Shown: positions 32,872 to 41,738 of the stretch, in pieces
How the letters are laid out: each line of letters starts with the position of its first letter
Numbering within the stretch: the first letter of the stretch is position 1
Assembly: GCF_003070885.1 (NCBI RefSeq)
Contig: NZ_CP028913.1
Coordinates: 806,001-870,000, forward strand
DNA length: 64,000 nt
Reading direction: 5' to 3'
Origin: Agromyces badenianii
Lineage (GTDB): Bacteria; Actinomycetota; Actinomycetes; Actinomycetales; Microbacteriaceae
The notes under the pieces: generated by a model
Database searches by the model: none
What the model saw: only the letters and a program-made list of their open reading frames with translations
What the model was told of the DNA's origin: nothing
Translations under genes and position numbers: made by a program

Positions 32872-33819
32872 CTACCCTCGCCATCCGTGCTGGCGCAGAC
32901 GGGCCTCGATCCGGTCGGTCGTCTCTCTCGAGGCCGCGGTGTCATGGTCGGGCACGTCCACCGCGCTGACCCGCACCACTGCCCATCCGATGTCCTGCAG
33001 GCGCTCGTAGCGGCGGATGTCGCGGCGGAACTGCCCGCTCTTGCGATGGTGATCACCCTCGTACTCGATCGCCACGCGGTAGTCGGGATAGGCGAGATCG
33101 ACGGTCGGGGCATACCAGCCCAGCCGCGGATCCCGCACCATGAAGCCGGCCACCGGTTCGGGCAGGCCCGCCCCGACGATGCGCAATCTGAGCAGGCTCT
33201 CGCGTCGCGAGAGCGGGCCGTGCCGCACGAGCGGGAGCGCGGTGCGAAGCCGGATCGCACCCGGACTTCCGCGATGGCCGGCGACGCCGGCCGCGAGCAT
33301 CGCCACGGTCGCGGCCGGCCGTCGACCGCCGAGGGATTCACGCCCGGTGACGAGGTAGTCGCCGGCCGCGACGAGATCATCGACGCCGAGGAGCGTCGAG
33401 AGCTGGCACCACGTCGTCACCGCGTCGGTCATCGCGATGCCGCCGGCGGTGAGTGTCAGAGTCCGTGCGGGATCGAGCTGATGACCGATGACGCCGCGCA
33501 CCCGCGGCTGCGGTGCGCCGGCGAACACCGAGACGTGCAGCCGCTGGTCGCGTTCGAGGGCGAGCGGCAGCGGAACCCCGTTCAGGAGCGCTGCCGTGGC
33601 GTGGCTGAAGAACTGCGTCGGCGGCATCCGTCGCGCATAGGCGGTGACGAGGTTCGGGATCGAGCGTTCTGCGCCCGCGTCGAGTCGTGCGCCGCGGTAG
33701 GGCGTGACGAGGTCGGATGCGGCGAGGCGGCGGCGGCTCGCTCCGTATCGCCGGGCGTCGGCCTCGGCGAATGCCATGAGGGCGGCGACCTCTTCGGGAA
33801 GCGGGGAGGGGCGACGCAT
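32872..33819 (-). CDS. DUF559/Vsr-like endonuclease-domain protein
   Basis: 315 aa. The C-terminal ~100 residues carry a restriction-endonuclease-like core: APTVDLAYPDYRVAIEYEGDHHRKSGQFRRDIRRYERLQDIGWAVVRVSA (Asp, Glu and basic residues of a PD-(D/E)XK/Vsr fold). The N-terminal ~200 residues have an AbiEi-like feel (RMPPTQFFSHATAALLNGVPLPL, GVDDLVAAGDYLVTG). Such proteins are common in Actinobacteria and are often called hypothetical or DUF559. It may nick DNA. Flanking palindromes suggest that it moves, or helps to move, its own locus. Confidence 0.8.
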   Translation of the reverse strand: MRRPSPLPEEVAALMAFAEADARRYGASRRRLAASDLVTPYRGARLDAGAERSIPNLVTAYARRMPPTQFFSHATAALLNGVPLPLALERDQRLHVSVFAGAPQPRVRGVIGHQLDPARTLTLTAGGIAMTDAVTTWCQLSTLLGVDDLVAAGDYLVTGRESLGGRRPAATVAMLAAGVAGHRGSPGAIRLRTALPLVRHGPLSRRESLLRLRIVGAGLPEPVAGFMVRDPRLGWYAPTVDLAYPDYRVAIEYEGDHHRKSGQFRRDIRRYERLQDIGWAVVRVSAVDVPDHDTAASRETTDRIEARLRQHGWRG

Positions 33820-33903
33820 CCGCTCAGCGTGCCGGAGTCGCGCCGCTCACCCGGTGAGTTGTCCACACCCCGCCGCACTCGATCGCGTCGGCGGAATCCG
33901 TAC
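33820..33903. other. Noncoding stretch upstream of the nuclease gene
   Basis: This begins the 558-bp gene-free interval 33820-34377. The first 84 bp hold the start region of the nuclease gene and no recognisable signal. The rest of the interval contains the right palindrome (33904-33954), ~100 bp without features, a promoter at 34054, the tandem glycine riboswitch, and the gcvT leader hairpin. Confidence 0.6.
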
Positions 33904-33954
33904 AGCAGAAATGCACGCTCTGGTCGCGCCAGAGCGTGCTTTTCTGCTGACTCG
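33904..33954. repeat. Right palindrome of the candidate element
   Basis: AGCAGAAATGCACGCTCTGG (33904-33923) and CCAGAGCGTGCTTTTCTGCT (33929-33948) pair over 20 bp with one mismatch around a TCGCG loop. GACTCG then completes the terminal repeat. It would form a very stable hairpin on either strand. Confidence 0.75.
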
Positions 33955-34053
33955 AACGCGAGCGCCAGGCGAGCGCCCGGCGAACGACGACGCAGCAGCC
34001 TCACCTCCCTGCGCGCCGAATCGCAATGGCGGGATGCCGTACGCCCCCGCTGA

Positions 34054-34059
34054 TAGGAT
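34054..34059 (+). promoter_or_regulatory. -10 box of the gcv operon
   Basis: TAGGAT, about 30 nt before the first glycine aptamer. Transcription would start near 34066. Confidence 0.5.
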
Positions 34060-34084
34060 CAGGGCACAACCTCATACCGGGCCA

Positions 34085-34310
34085 TCGACGCGTCGCGGGA
34101 GAGCCGGCAGTTCAGTCAACGCAGCACGCTGTTGGCCCAGCTTTGGCCGGCACCGAAGGAGCAAGCCTCCCCGCCAATCTCTCAGGTCACTACACCGCGA
34201 TGACGAGGCCGCTCTGAAAAGTGGATTCCGCGACGCATCGCGGGCTCCCGCCCACGGTGAAAGCGCTTCGACCCGCGTGAAACTCTCAGGCTCATGACAG
34301 AGGGGGAGTT
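34085..34310 (+). ncRNA. Tandem glycine riboswitch
   Basis: Two glycine aptamers in series upstream of gcvT. Aptamer 1 (about 34094-34192) has CGCGGGAGAG at its 5' side, GCACCGAAGGAGCAAGCC in the core and ends AATCTCTCAGGTCA. Aptamer 2 (about 34205-34305) has CACGGTGAAAGCGCTTC-like core and ends GAAACTCTCAGGCTCATGACAGAGG. The paired CTCTCAGG words and the GGAG/GAAAG core elements are the class signature. Glycine binding normally switches the gcv operon on. The expression platform is probably the hairpin at 34343-34360. Confidence 0.92.
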
Positions 34311-34342
34311 CCCACACGGCATCGCCGTGCGAATCGTGACCC

Positions 34343-34360
34343 GCCGGCGTCGACGCCGGC
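34343..34360 (+). promoter_or_regulatory. Palindromic hairpin between riboswitch and gcvT
   Basis: GCCGGCGTCGACGCCGGC, a perfect 18-bp palindrome ending 6 nt before the GGAG ribosome site of gcvT. With no T run it is more likely to affect translation initiation than termination. Confidence 0.45.
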
Positions 34361-34377
34361 AAGTCTGGAGAACTCTC

Positions 34378-35547
34378 GTGACCAACGAACCCGGTACCGC
34401 AAGCTCCGAGCGGCGGAGTCCCCTCGACGCCGTCCACCGCGCCGCGGGCGCGAGCTTCACCGACTTCGCCGGCTGGCAGATGCCCGTGCGCTACTCGAGC
34501 GACCTCGCCGAGCACCACGCCGTGCGCACCACTGCGGGGCTGTTCGACCTGTCGCACATGGGCGAGATCGTGCTCATCGGCCCGGGGGCCGCTGCGGCAC
34601 TCGACCACGCGCTCGCCGGAAGGCTCTCGGCCATCGAGATCGGGCAGGCGAAGTACTCGCTGCTGCTCGCCGACGACGGCGGCATCATCGACGACCTCGT
34701 CGTCTACCGCACGGGCGACGACCGGTACATGGTCGTCGCCAACGCATCGAACGCCTCCGTCGTCGCCGACGAGCTCCGCACCCGCGCCGCCGGCTTCGAC
34801 GCGATCGTCTCCGACGAGAGCGACGACATCGCCCTCATCGCGCTGCAAGGGCCCGACGCCCGTGCGGTGCTACTCGAGACGCCGGGCTTCGGCGTCGACG
34901 GGCCGGGCAACGACGAAGAGGACTTCGACGCGAAGCTCGACGCCCTCAAGTACTACCACGCCTTCGCGGGCACGTTCGAGGGCGAGCCGGTGCTCGTCGC
35001 TCGCACCGGGTACACGGGCGAAGACGGCTTCGAGCTCTACCTCGCCCCCGAGCGGGCGACGCGGCTCTGGGAGGCGCTCGCCGAGACCGGCGGCCCGAGG
35101 GTGACCTCCTGCGGCCTCGCCAGCCGCGACACGCTCCGCCTCGAGGCGGGCATGCCGCTCTACGGTCACGAGCTCAGCCGCGACATCCTGCCGGTGCAGG
35201 CGGGGCTCGGCCGGGTGGTCGCCCTCGCCAAGCCCGACGACTTCGTCGGCCGCGCCGCCATCGAGCAGGGGCCGGCAGCGGATGCCCCGGTGCTCGTCGG
35301 TCTCGCCGCGGCCGGCCGTCGTGCGCCGCGCGCCGACTACGAGGTCTTCGACGGCGAGGGCGAGTCCGCCGCCCGCGTGGGGGTCGTCACGAGCGGGGCG
35401 CTCTCGCCGACGCTCGGCCACCCCATCGCCATGGCCTTCGTCGCCCCCGATGCCGCCGAAACCGGTCGCGAGCTCTACGTCGACGTGCGCGGCACGCGCA
35501 TCCCGGCGTCCGTCGTCTCCCTCCCGTTCTACAAGCGCAACGCCTGA
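34378..35547 (+). CDS. gcvT: Glycine cleavage system T protein (aminomethyltransferase)
   Basis: 389 aa. Transfers the methylene group from aminomethyl-lipoyl-GcvH to tetrahydrofolate and releases ammonia. [82 protein letters not shown] and [21 protein letters not shown] are family landmarks. The last ~90 residues form the C-terminal barrel. GTG at 34378 with GGAG 7 nt upstream fixes the start; longer readings would run into the riboswitch. First gene of gcvT-H-P. Confidence 0.96.
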   Translation: MTNEPGTASSERRSPLDAVHRAAGASFTDFAGWQMPVRYSSDLAEHHAVRTTAGLFDLSHMGEIVLIGPGAAAALDHALAGRLSAIEIGQAKYSLLLADDGGIIDDLVVYRTGDDRYMVVANASNASVVADELRTRAAGFDAIVSDESDDIALIALQGPDARAVLLETPGFGVDGPGNDEEDFDAKLDALKYYHAFAGTFEGEPVLVARTGYTGEDGFELYLAPERATRLWEALAETGGPRVTSCGLASRDTLRLEAGMPLYGHELSRDILPVQAGLGRVVALAKPDDFVGRAAIEQGPAADAPVLVGLAAAGRRAPRADYEVFDGEGESAARVGVVTSGALSPTLGHPIAMAFVAPDAAETGRELYVDVRGTRIPASVVSLPFYKRNA

Positions 35548-35608
35548 TCCCTGCAGACCTGCACGACCGCACGATCGCACCCACCGCACGATTCTCGAGG
35601 AGCCTCCC

Positions 35609-35980
35609 ATGACCGACCAGACCGCCCTGCAGTACACCGAAGAACACGAGTGGATCGCCCTCGACGGCGACGTCGCCACGATCGGCATCACCGACTACGC
35701 CGCCGACAAGCTCGGTGACGTCGTCTACGTCGACCTGCCCGCGGCCGGCACGACCGTGACCGAGGGCACCGTCGTCGGCGAGATCGAGTCGACCAAGTCG
35801 GTCGGCGAGCTCTTCGCACCGGTCAACGGCGAGGTCGTCGAAGCCAACCAGGCCGTCGTCGATTCGCCCGAGCTCGTCAACAGCGATCCCTTCGGCGACG
35901 GCTGGCTCATCAAGGTCTCGACCTCGAGCCTGCCCAAGCTCCTCACGCACGACGAGTACCGCGCACTGGTCGGAGAGTAA
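35609..35980 (+). CDS. gcvH: Glycine cleavage system H protein
   Basis: 123 aa lipoyl carrier. [36 protein letters not shown] and [25 protein letters not shown] are typical, with the lipoylated Lys in ESTKS. The C-terminal GDGWLIKV completes the fold. A GAGGAG ribosome site 6 nt before the ATG. It shuttles the aminomethyl intermediate between GcvP and GcvT and NADH-linked reoxidation by dihydrolipoyl dehydrogenase (not in the window). Confidence 0.97.
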   Translation: MTDQTALQYTEEHEWIALDGDVATIGITDYAADKLGDVVYVDLPAAGTTVTEGTVVGEIESTKSVGELFAPVNGEVVEANQAVVDSPELVNSDPFGDGWLIKVSTSSLPKLLTHDEYRALVGE

Positions 35981-35988
35981 CGAGCCGC

Positions 35989-38886
35989 ATGAGCACCTCC
36001 GTCTCCTCCGCCTTCGACCTCGACGCGTTCGGCCGCCGTCACATCGGCACGAGCCCGAGCGACCACGCGCTGATGCTCGCCGAACTCGGCTACGACTCCC
36101 TCGACGCCCTCATGGCCGCCGCGGTGCCCACGTCGATCCGCATGGGGGAGGTGCTGGACTCGGCGATCCCCGCTGCAGCGACCGAGCGCGAGGCGCTCGC
36201 CGAACTCGCCGCGCTCGCCGAGCAGAACACCGTGCGCACCTCGATGATCGGACTCGGCTACTTCGGCACCATCACGCCGTCGGTCATCCAGCGGAACGTG
36301 CTCGAGAACCCGAGCTGGTACACCGCCTACACGCCGTACCAGCCCGAGATCTCCCAGGGCCGGCTCGAGGCGCTCATCAACTTCCAGACGATGGTCACCG
36401 ACCTCACGGGCCTCGACACCGCCAACGCGTCGATGCTCGACGAGGGCACCGCGGTCGTCGAGGGCATGCTGCTCGCCCGACGCGCCTCGAAGTCGACCTC
36501 GAACCGCTTCGTCGTCGACGCCGACGTGCTGCCGCAGACGCTGGCCCTGCTCGAGTCGCGCTCCGTCGCGGTCGGCATCGAGCTCGTCGTCGCCGAGCTC
36601 GGCGAGCAGACGGATGTCGCCGCCTTCGGCGAGCACTTCGGCCTCTTCGTGCAGTACCCGGGCGCCTCGGGGCGCGTGTGGAACCCGGCATCCGTCATCG
36701 CGGCTTCGAAGGCGCAGGGCGCGCTCGTCGTCGCCGCGGCCGACCTGCTCGCCCTCGCCGTCATCACGAGCCCGGGCGAGCTCGGCGCCGACGTCGCCGT
36801 CGGCACCTCGCAGCGATTCGGCGTGCCCATGGGCTTCGGCGGACCGCACGCCGGGTACATGGCCGTGCGCGGAGGCCTCGAGCGCCAGCTGCCCGGACGC
36901 CTGGTCGGCGTCTCGAAGGACGCCGTCGGCGCTCCCGCGTACCGGCTCACCCTGCAAGCCCGCGAGCAGCACATCCGCCGCGAGAAGGCGACGTCGAACA
37001 TCTGCACGGCGCAGGTGCTGCTCGCCGTGATGGCGTCGATGTACGCCGTGTACCACGGGCCCCGAGGCATCCGTCACATCGCGGTGTCGACCGCGGCGAA
37101 GGCGGCCGCGCTCGCCGAGGTGCTCACCGGCTTCGGCCTGACGCTCGCGCACGAGGCCTACTTCGACACGCTGCGCGTGCACGTGCCGGGGCTCGCCGGC
37201 AACGTCGTCGAGCGTGCCCGACAGCTCGGCGTGAACCTGTGGGAGGCCGACGAGGCGACCGTGCACGTCGCGGTCGACGAGACGACGACCGAAGCCGAGC
37301 TCTCGCTCGTCGCCCGGGCGTTCGGGCTGCCCGAGCGCACCGAGGTCGTGGTCGAGGCGACGAGCCTTCCGGCCGTCGCGACCGGTGCGCTGCGGCGCTC
37401 GAGCGGCTACCTCGAGCACCCGGTGTTCAACACGCACCACTCCGAGACGCAGATGATGCGCTACCTGAAGACGCTCGCCGACCGCGACTACGCACTCGAC
37501 CGCGGCATGATCCCGCTCGGCTCGTGCACGATGAAGCTCAACGCCGCCACCGAGATGCAGTCGGTGACGTGGCCCGAGTTCGCGAACCTGCACCCCTTCG
37601 CCCCCGAGGCCGACGTCGTCGGCACGCTCGGGCTCATCGAGCAGCTCGAGAGCTGGCTCGCCGAGGTGACCGGCTACGACACCGTGTCGCTGCAGCCGAA
37701 CGCGGGCAGCCAGGGCGAGCTCGCGGGCCTGCTCGCGATCCGCGGGTACCACCTCGCGAACGGCGACACCGAGCGCACCGTGTGCCTCATCCCGTCGAGC
37801 GCGCACGGCACCAACGCGGCATCCGCGGTGCTCGCCGGCATGCGCGTCGTGGTGGTCGCGACCGACGAACTCGGCAACGTCGACCTCGACGACCTCCGCG
37901 CGAGGATCGACGAGCACGCCGCGAACCTCGCCGCCCTCATGATCACCTACCCGTCGACGCACGGCGTGTACGAGCACGAGGTGAAGGACATCACCCAGGC
38001 CGTGCACGACGCCGGCGGCCAGGTCTACGTCGACGGCGCGAACCTCAACGCCCTGCTCGGCTTCGCCCGTTTCGGCGACTTCGGTGGCGACGTCTCGCAC
38101 CTCAACCTGCACAAGACGTTCTGCATCCCGCACGGCGGCGGCGGCCCGGGCGTCGGCCCGGTCGCGGCGAAGGCGCACCTCGCGCCGCACCTGCCGGGGC
38201 ACCCGATGGCGCAGCGCGTCGACCACTCGGGGGGCGTCACGCACGACGGCGGCCCCGTCTCGGCGGCGCCGTACGGCAGCCCGTCGATCCTGCCGATCTC
38301 GTGGGCGTACGTGCGCATGATGGGATCCGAAGGCCTGAAGCAGGCGACCGCGTCGGCGGTGCTCGCGGCGAACTTCGTGGCCTCGCGCCTGCGCGCGCAC
38401 TTCCCGGTGCTCTACACGGGCGACAACGGGCTCGTCGCGCACGAGTGCATCCTCGACCTGCGGCCGCTCACGGCGGCGACGGGCGTGACGGTCGACGACG
38501 TGGCCAAGCGCCTCGTCGACTACGGCTTCCACGCGCCGACGATGTCGTTCCCCGTCGCGGGCACGCTCATGGTCGAGCCGACCGAGTCGGAGGATCTCGC
38601 CGAGCTCGAGCGATTCGTCGAGGCGATGGTCGCCATCAAGGCCGAAGCCGACGCGGTCGCCGCCGGGCAGTGGCCGGCCGACGACAACCCGCTCGTGAAC
38701 GCGCCGCACACCGCGGAGTCGGTCATCGCGGGGGAGTGGGCCCACCCCTACACGCGCGAGCAGGCGGTGTACCCGGTGCACGCGCTCGTGCGGGGCAAGT
38801 ACTGGGTGCCGGTGCGCCGCATCGACCAGGCCTACGGCGACCGCAATCTCGTGTGCGCCTGCCCGCCGGTCGAGGCCTTCGCGTAG
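35989..38886 (+). CDS. gcvP: Glycine dehydrogenase (decarboxylating), P protein
   Basis: 965 aa, full-length single-chain form with two aminotransferase-like halves. [21 protein letters not shown] at the start, [54 protein letters not shown] and, in the second half, [44 protein letters not shown] and the PLP lysine in [18 protein letters not shown] (~710). It decarboxylates glycine and hands the aminomethyl group to GcvH. It starts 8 nt after the gcvH stop, so it belongs to the riboswitch-controlled operon. Confidence 0.97.
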   Translation: MSTSVSSAFDLDAFGRRHIGTSPSDHALMLAELGYDSLDALMAAAVPTSIRMGEVLDSAIPAAATEREALAELAALAEQNTVRTSMIGLGYFGTITPSVIQRNVLENPSWYTAYTPYQPEISQGRLEALINFQTMVTDLTGLDTANASMLDEGTAVVEGMLLARRASKSTSNRFVVDADVLPQTLALLESRSVAVGIELVVAELGEQTDVAAFGEHFGLFVQYPGASGRVWNPASVIAASKAQGALVVAAADLLALAVITSPGELGADVAVGTSQRFGVPMGFGGPHAGYMAVRGGLERQLPGRLVGVSKDAVGAPAYRLTLQAREQHIRREKATSNICTAQVLLAVMASMYAVYHGPRGIRHIAVSTAAKAAALAEVLTGFGLTLAHEAYFDTLRVHVPGLAGNVVERARQLGVNLWEADEATVHVAVDETTTEAELSLVARAFGLPERTEVVVEATSLPAVATGALRRSSGYLEHPVFNTHHSETQMMRYLKTLADRDYALDRGMIPLGSCTMKLNAATEMQSVTWPEFANLHPFAPEADVVGTLGLIEQLESWLAEVTGYDTVSLQPNAGSQGELAGLLAIRGYHLANGDTERTVCLIPSSAHGTNAASAVLAGMRVVVVATDELGNVDLDDLRARIDEHAANLAALMITYPSTHGVYEHEVKDITQAVHDAGGQVYVDGANLNALLGFARFGDFGGDVSHLNLHKTFCIPHGGGGPGVGPVAAKAHLAPHLPGHPMAQRVDHSGGVTHDGGPVSAAPYGSPSILPISWAYVRMMGSEGLKQATASAVLAANFVASRLRAHFPVLYTGDNGLVAHECILDLRPLTAATGVTVDDVAKRLVDYGFHAPTMSFPVAGTLMVEPTESEDLAELERFVEAMVAIKAEADAVAAGQWPADDNPLVNAPHTAESVIAGEWAHPYTREQAVYPVHALVRGKYWVPVRRIDQAYGDRNLVCACPPVEAFA

Positions 38887-38904
38887 CGAACGCCTCGAGT
38901 CGGG

Positions 38905-39420
38905 TCAGCTCGGGAGCCCGCCCCACACGGCGCGGGCTCCCGAGTCGCCGATGAGCAGCAGGAGCACCATGACTCCGGAGCCGACGACCACGGATGCCGC
39001 GGCGAGCCCGATCCGCATGGCTCGTGCCGCCCCGGGCGAGTCGCGTCGCACCCGCTCGTCGCCGTAGCGGAACCACGCCCACTGCCCCGCGGCGACGACG
39101 AAGAGCGCGATCACCCAGGGCAGCAGCATCTCGCCGAATGCCTGGTGACGCGCGACGGCGGGCACGGGGCCGATGCGCTCGGCGAGCGACTGCCCGGCGG
39201 CGACCGTGATCGGCACGAGCCCGAGCACGAGGAGCGCGCCGAGCGCTGTCACGATCCCGCTCCGACGCCGGGCCGCCGGCCAGAACGCGCCGAGCAGCAG
39301 GGCGAGTACCGTGAGCGGTGTGAGCACGACCACCGTGTGCACGATGAGCGGGTGGAGGGGCAGGCCCGCGATCTGGAGCAGCTCCTCCTGGGCGAGTGAG
39401 GCGAGTTCCGTGACATCCAT
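38905..39420 (-). CDS. DUF2231 membrane protein under ECF control
   Basis: 171 aa with four membrane helices. GLPLHPLIVHTVVVLTPLTVLALLLG carries the His residues (LHP, VH) typical of DUF2231, possible heme or metal ligands. HQAFGEMLLPWVIALFVVAA follows, then a basic loop and the last helix. On its promoter side TGAACC-N16-CGTGTTC lies 5 nt before the ATG, so the gene appears to be read as a leaderless member of the adjacent sigma factor's regulon. It is convergent with gcvP, sharing a hairpin. Confidence 0.82.
   Translation of the reverse strand: MDVTELASLAQEELLQIAGLPLHPLIVHTVVVLTPLTVLALLLGAFWPAARRRSGIVTALGALLVLGLVPITVAAGQSLAERIGPVPAVARHQAFGEMLLPWVIALFVVAAGQWAWFRYGDERVRRDSPGAARAMRIGLAAASVVVGSGVMVLLLLIGDSGARAVWGGLPS
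38909..38944. terminator. Hairpin terminator between gcvP and DUF2231 gene
   Basis: CTCGGGAGCCCGC / GCGGGCTCCCGAG, 13-bp perfect arms around a 10-nt loop, starting 22 bp after the gcvP stop. It lies within the final codons of the convergent DUF2231 gene. Confidence 0.7.
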
Positions 39421-39425
39421 GACGA

Positions 39426-39454
39426 GAACACGTTACGCGGCCCGTCGAGGTTCA
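39426..39454 (-). promoter_or_regulatory. ECF-type promoter of the DUF2231 gene
   Basis: On the minus strand TGAACC-N16-CGTGTTC. Same elements and spacing as the two other sites at 39491 and 40779. Confidence 0.65.
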
Positions 39455-39490
39455 CCCGCGCGCGGAAGTGAAGGTGGATGCACGCGCGGA

Positions 39491-39520
39491 TGAACCGAAC
39501 GGCGCGTCGCTTCGTTGTTC
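39491..39520 (+). promoter_or_regulatory. ECF-type promoter of the sigma factor operon
   Basis: TGAACC-N16-CGTTGTTC, 16 nt before the ATG of the sigma gene. It implies autoregulation. Confidence 0.65.
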
Positions 39521-39536
39521 GAGTAGGAGGTGACGG

Positions 39537-40043
39537 ATGTCGGTCGACGACGACAGCAGATTGGCCGCGCTCTACGACGCGCACGGACCATCGGTGTGGC
39601 GGTACGTCGTGCATCTCACCGGCGACCCTGCCGCCGCCGACGACATCGTGCAGGAGGCGCTGCTGCTCGCCTGGCGCAGCCCGCACATTCTGGCGCAGGA
39701 GCCGGCATCGACGAGATCGTGGATGTTCACGGTCGCCCGCAACCTCGTGATCGACGAGGCGCGCAGCGCCCGGCGTCGCCACGAGATCGGCGTCGCCGAG
39801 ATGCCCGAGCGGGTGCAGCACGATGCCACCGACGCACTCTTCGAGAGCCTGCTGGTGGAGGAGGCCCTGGTGACGCTGAGTCTGGAGCACCGCGCGGTGA
39901 TCGTGCACGCCTATTACGGCGGATGCAGCATCGCGGAGGTCGCCCGACGGCTCGGCGTCCCCGAAGGTACCGTGAAGTCCCGGCTTCACTACGGGCTGCG
40001 AGCCCTCAGGCTCGCATTGCAGGAGAAGGGAGTGACGCGATGA
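39537..40043 (+). CDS. ECF RNA polymerase sigma factor
   Basis: 168 aa with only regions 2 and 4. Region 2 is LAALYDAHGPSVWRYVVHLTGDPAAADDIVQEALLLAWRSPHIL...TRSWMFTVARNLVIDEARSARRR. Region 4 is LSLEHRAVIVHAYYGGCSIAEVARRLGVPEGTVKSRLHYGLRALR. It resembles the SigK/SigL branch. It starts after TAGGAGG, and its stop overlaps the anti-sigma start (ATGA). The same promoter motif precedes this gene, the divergent DUF2231 gene and a lipoprotein gene. Confidence 0.93.
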   Translation: MSVDDDSRLAALYDAHGPSVWRYVVHLTGDPAAADDIVQEALLLAWRSPHILAQEPASTRSWMFTVARNLVIDEARSARRRHEIGVAEMPERVQHDATDALFESLLVEEALVTLSLEHRAVIVHAYYGGCSIAEVARRLGVPEGTVKSRLHYGLRALRLALQEKGVTR

Positions 40044-40741
40044 ACGAGGGCCACGCGCGTTTCGCCGACTGGGATTCCGCCTACGTGCTCGGCGCACTCT
40101 CGCCTGCCGAGCGGATCGAGTACGAACAGCACCTCGAGACGTGCCATGTGTGCCGGCAGTCCATCGCCGAACTCGCTCCGATGCCCGGCCTGCTCGCACG
40201 GCTCTCGCCCGAGCGTGCCGCGGCGCTCCTCGAGGATCCCGACGAGGCGTCCGCGCCGGGTCCCCGCGATGATCTGATCGAGGCCGTGCGCCTGACAGAC
40301 CGGCGCCGGCGCACTCGGCGAACCCGCACCTGGTGGATCGCCGGGGCCGCGGCGGCCGTGATCGCGTTCGTCGCCATCGCGGTGCCGCTCGCGATCGTCG
40401 GACCGCGCGCCGGGGCGGAGACGGTCGCGTTCGAATCGTCGTCCGACGTGCCGCTCACCGCCTCGGCGACGCTCACTCCCGTCGGTTGGGGCACGCGGAT
40501 CGAGCTCGACTGCAGGTACGCGGACTCGGCGACATCCGGCGCGCCCGCCGAGGGCTGGCCGTACGAGCTGGTGGTCGTCGATCGCGACGGCGTGCGCAGC
40601 GAGGTGTCGAGCTGGCGGGCGAGTCCCGGAAGCGCTGCTCGCGTATCCGCGGGCACGGCCGTCGACCTCGATGAGATCGCGTCGCTCGAGATCGTCGCGG
40701 TGAACAGCGGTGACGTGCTCATGCGCGGCCCGTTCGGTTGA
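40040..40741 (+). CDS. Zinc-binding transmembrane anti-sigma factor
   Basis: 233 aa. The N-terminal anti-sigma domain has the ZAS motif HLETCHVCRQS (HxxxCxxC). A membrane helix (about 104-125, WWIAGAAAAVIAFVAIAVPLAIV) separates it from an extracytoplasmic domain with little similarity to known folds (VAFESSSDVPLTASATLTPVGWGTRIELDCRYA). It should hold the ECF factor at the membrane and release it on an envelope signal. Coupled to the sigma gene by ATGA. Confidence 0.9.
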   Translation: MNEGHARFADWDSAYVLGALSPAERIEYEQHLETCHVCRQSIAELAPMPGLLARLSPERAAALLEDPDEASAPGPRDDLIEAVRLTDRRRRTRRTRTWWIAGAAAAVIAFVAIAVPLAIVGPRAGAETVAFESSSDVPLTASATLTPVGWGTRIELDCRYADSATSGAPAEGWPYELVVVDRDGVRSEVSSWRASPGSAARVSAGTAVDLDEIASLEIVAVNSGDVLMRGPFG

Positions 40742-40778
40742 GCTTCGCGGTGGAACCGCATCGGATCCGGCGAACGGG

Positions 40779-40808
40779 TGAACCCTCCGGTGTTCCGTCT
40801 CGTGGTTC
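40779..40808 (+). promoter_or_regulatory. ECF-type promoter of the lipoprotein gene
   Basis: TGAACC-N16-CGTGGTTC, 46 nt before the ATG. Third copy of the motif in 1.4 kb. Confidence 0.65.
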
Positions 40809-40854
40809 ATATGAGGCCGCAGCCGCGGCCGCGAGTACGAGAGAAGGACTTCGC

Positions 40855-41355
40855 ATGAAGCTGCGCATTGCAACCGGACTGGCCGTCGTGACCCTCGCCG
40901 TCGCGCTCGCGGGCTGCTCCGCACCATCGGCTCAGGAGCCGATGTACTCGGAGGGCACGTCGGAGACGAGCGAGGCGCCCGACACGGGCGCGGAGTCGTC
41001 GCAAGGGGCACTCACGACCGCCGAGTCGTCGCTCGGCGAGATCGTGGTCGATGGCGAGGGCATGACCGTCTACATGTTCGACAACGACACCAAGGGAGCC
41101 GACGAGAGCGCCTGCGCCGGGGAGTGCGCGACGAACTGGCCCGCCGTGACCACGGAGTCGGGCGTCCCCGAGGTCGAGGGCGTCACCGGCGAGGTCGGCA
41201 CCATCACGGGCGTCGACGGTTCGACCCAGGTGACACTGAACGGCTGGCCGCTGTACTCCTTCGCGGGCGACGGCGCCTCGGGCGACACGAACGGCCAGGG
41301 TGTCGGCGACGTCTGGTGGGTGCTCACCCCCGCGGGCGAGAAGATCGGCGGCTGA
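40855..41355 (+). CDS. Secreted lipoprotein with Lipoprotein_15 repeats
   Basis: 166 aa. Signal peptide MKLRIATGLAVVTLAVALAGCSAPS with lipobox LAGC. A low-complexity Ser/Glu/Thr linker (~25-60) precedes two repeats of the family (MTVYMFDNDTKGADESACAGECATNWPAV and WPLYSFAGDGASGDTNGQGVGDVWWVLTPAG), formerly secreted repeat of unknown function. Proteins of this type are often paired with ECF sigma factors and redox or heme-related membrane proteins. Here the shared promoter ties it to the sigma operon and DUF2231. Ribosome site GAAGGA. Confidence 0.88.
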   Translation: MKLRIATGLAVVTLAVALAGCSAPSAQEPMYSEGTSETSEAPDTGAESSQGALTTAESSLGEIVVDGEGMTVYMFDNDTKGADESACAGECATNWPAVTTESGVPEVEGVTGEVGTITGVDGSTQVTLNGWPLYSFAGDGASGDTNGQGVGDVWWVLTPAGEKIGG

Positions 41356-41366
41356 CGCGCTCGCGG

Positions 41367-41558
41367 CTACGCGGGACGCGGTGCGGCATGGCGGCCGCGC
41401 TCCGCGTAGTCGCGCGGTGCCGGCGTCGCGACGAGCGCGGCGCGGCGCGCGGTGACACGGGCGTGCGCGGCACGGATCTCCGCCTCCGTCGTGCGGTGCC
41501 GGCGTTCCGTGCGCCGTGCCGCGAGGCCGGCCGCGGCGAATGCGTGAGCCAGGTCCAT
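41367..41558 (-). CDS. Small Arg/Ala-rich protein
   Basis: 63 aa (MDLAHAFAAAGLAARRTERRHRTTEAEIRAAHARVTARRAAL, then a Pro/Ala/Arg-rich end). It is helical and basic. GAGAGGGGAACGAG upstream can serve as ribosome site. No family is recognised. It is convergent with the lipoprotein gene, with only 11 bp between stops. Confidence 0.45.
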   Translation of the reverse strand: MDLAHAFAAAGLAARRTERRHRTTEAEIRAAHARVTARRAALVATPAPRDYAERGRHAAPRPA

Positions 41559-41663
41559 GGTCTCGTTCCCCTCTCGCGCCGCGATCGGTCGGCGCGACGT
41601 CTCCATGGTTCCGAGTCCCGCGATCGGATGCATCCGGGCCATCCCGAGCGCCGCCCCCGGGGG

Positions 41664-41720
41664 TACACTGAGGTTCTCTCGATTTGCCTGTGGGTTCTGT
41701 CGTAAGGCCCGGGTTCTCTC
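41664..41720 (+). promoter_or_regulatory. Promoter and ~20-bp-spaced GGTTCT repeats
   Basis: TACACT (41664-41669) is a -10 candidate. GGTTCTCTC, GGTTCTGTC and GGTTCTCTC follow at 41672, 41693 and 41712, about two helical turns apart, in the leader of the small membrane protein. Confidence 0.35.
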
Positions 41721-41738
41721 AACGAAGAGGGGGGCACG

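Larger units (their letters stand above)
32755..33954. mobile_element. Candidate palindrome-bounded element carrying a DUF559-type nuclease
   Basis: The 1.2-kb unit begins with CGAGTCAGCAGATATGCAC (32755-32773) and ends with GTGCTTTTCTGCTGACTCG (33936-33954), which are inverted copies matching at 17 of 19 positions. Each end is itself the outer arm of a palindrome (32755-32811 and 33904-33954). One gene, on the minus strand, lies between them. It resembles REP/RAYT-like or nuclease-carrying mini-elements in layout, but no target-site duplication is evident and no transposase is present. Confidence 0.45.

Noticed and set aside
35725..38781. A 1018-residue open frame on the minus strand opposite gcvH-gcvP
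   Set aside because: It is a shadow of high-GC codon use. It has low-complexity Arg/Val/Asp composition, no domain, and gcvH-gcvP are unmistakable on the other strand.
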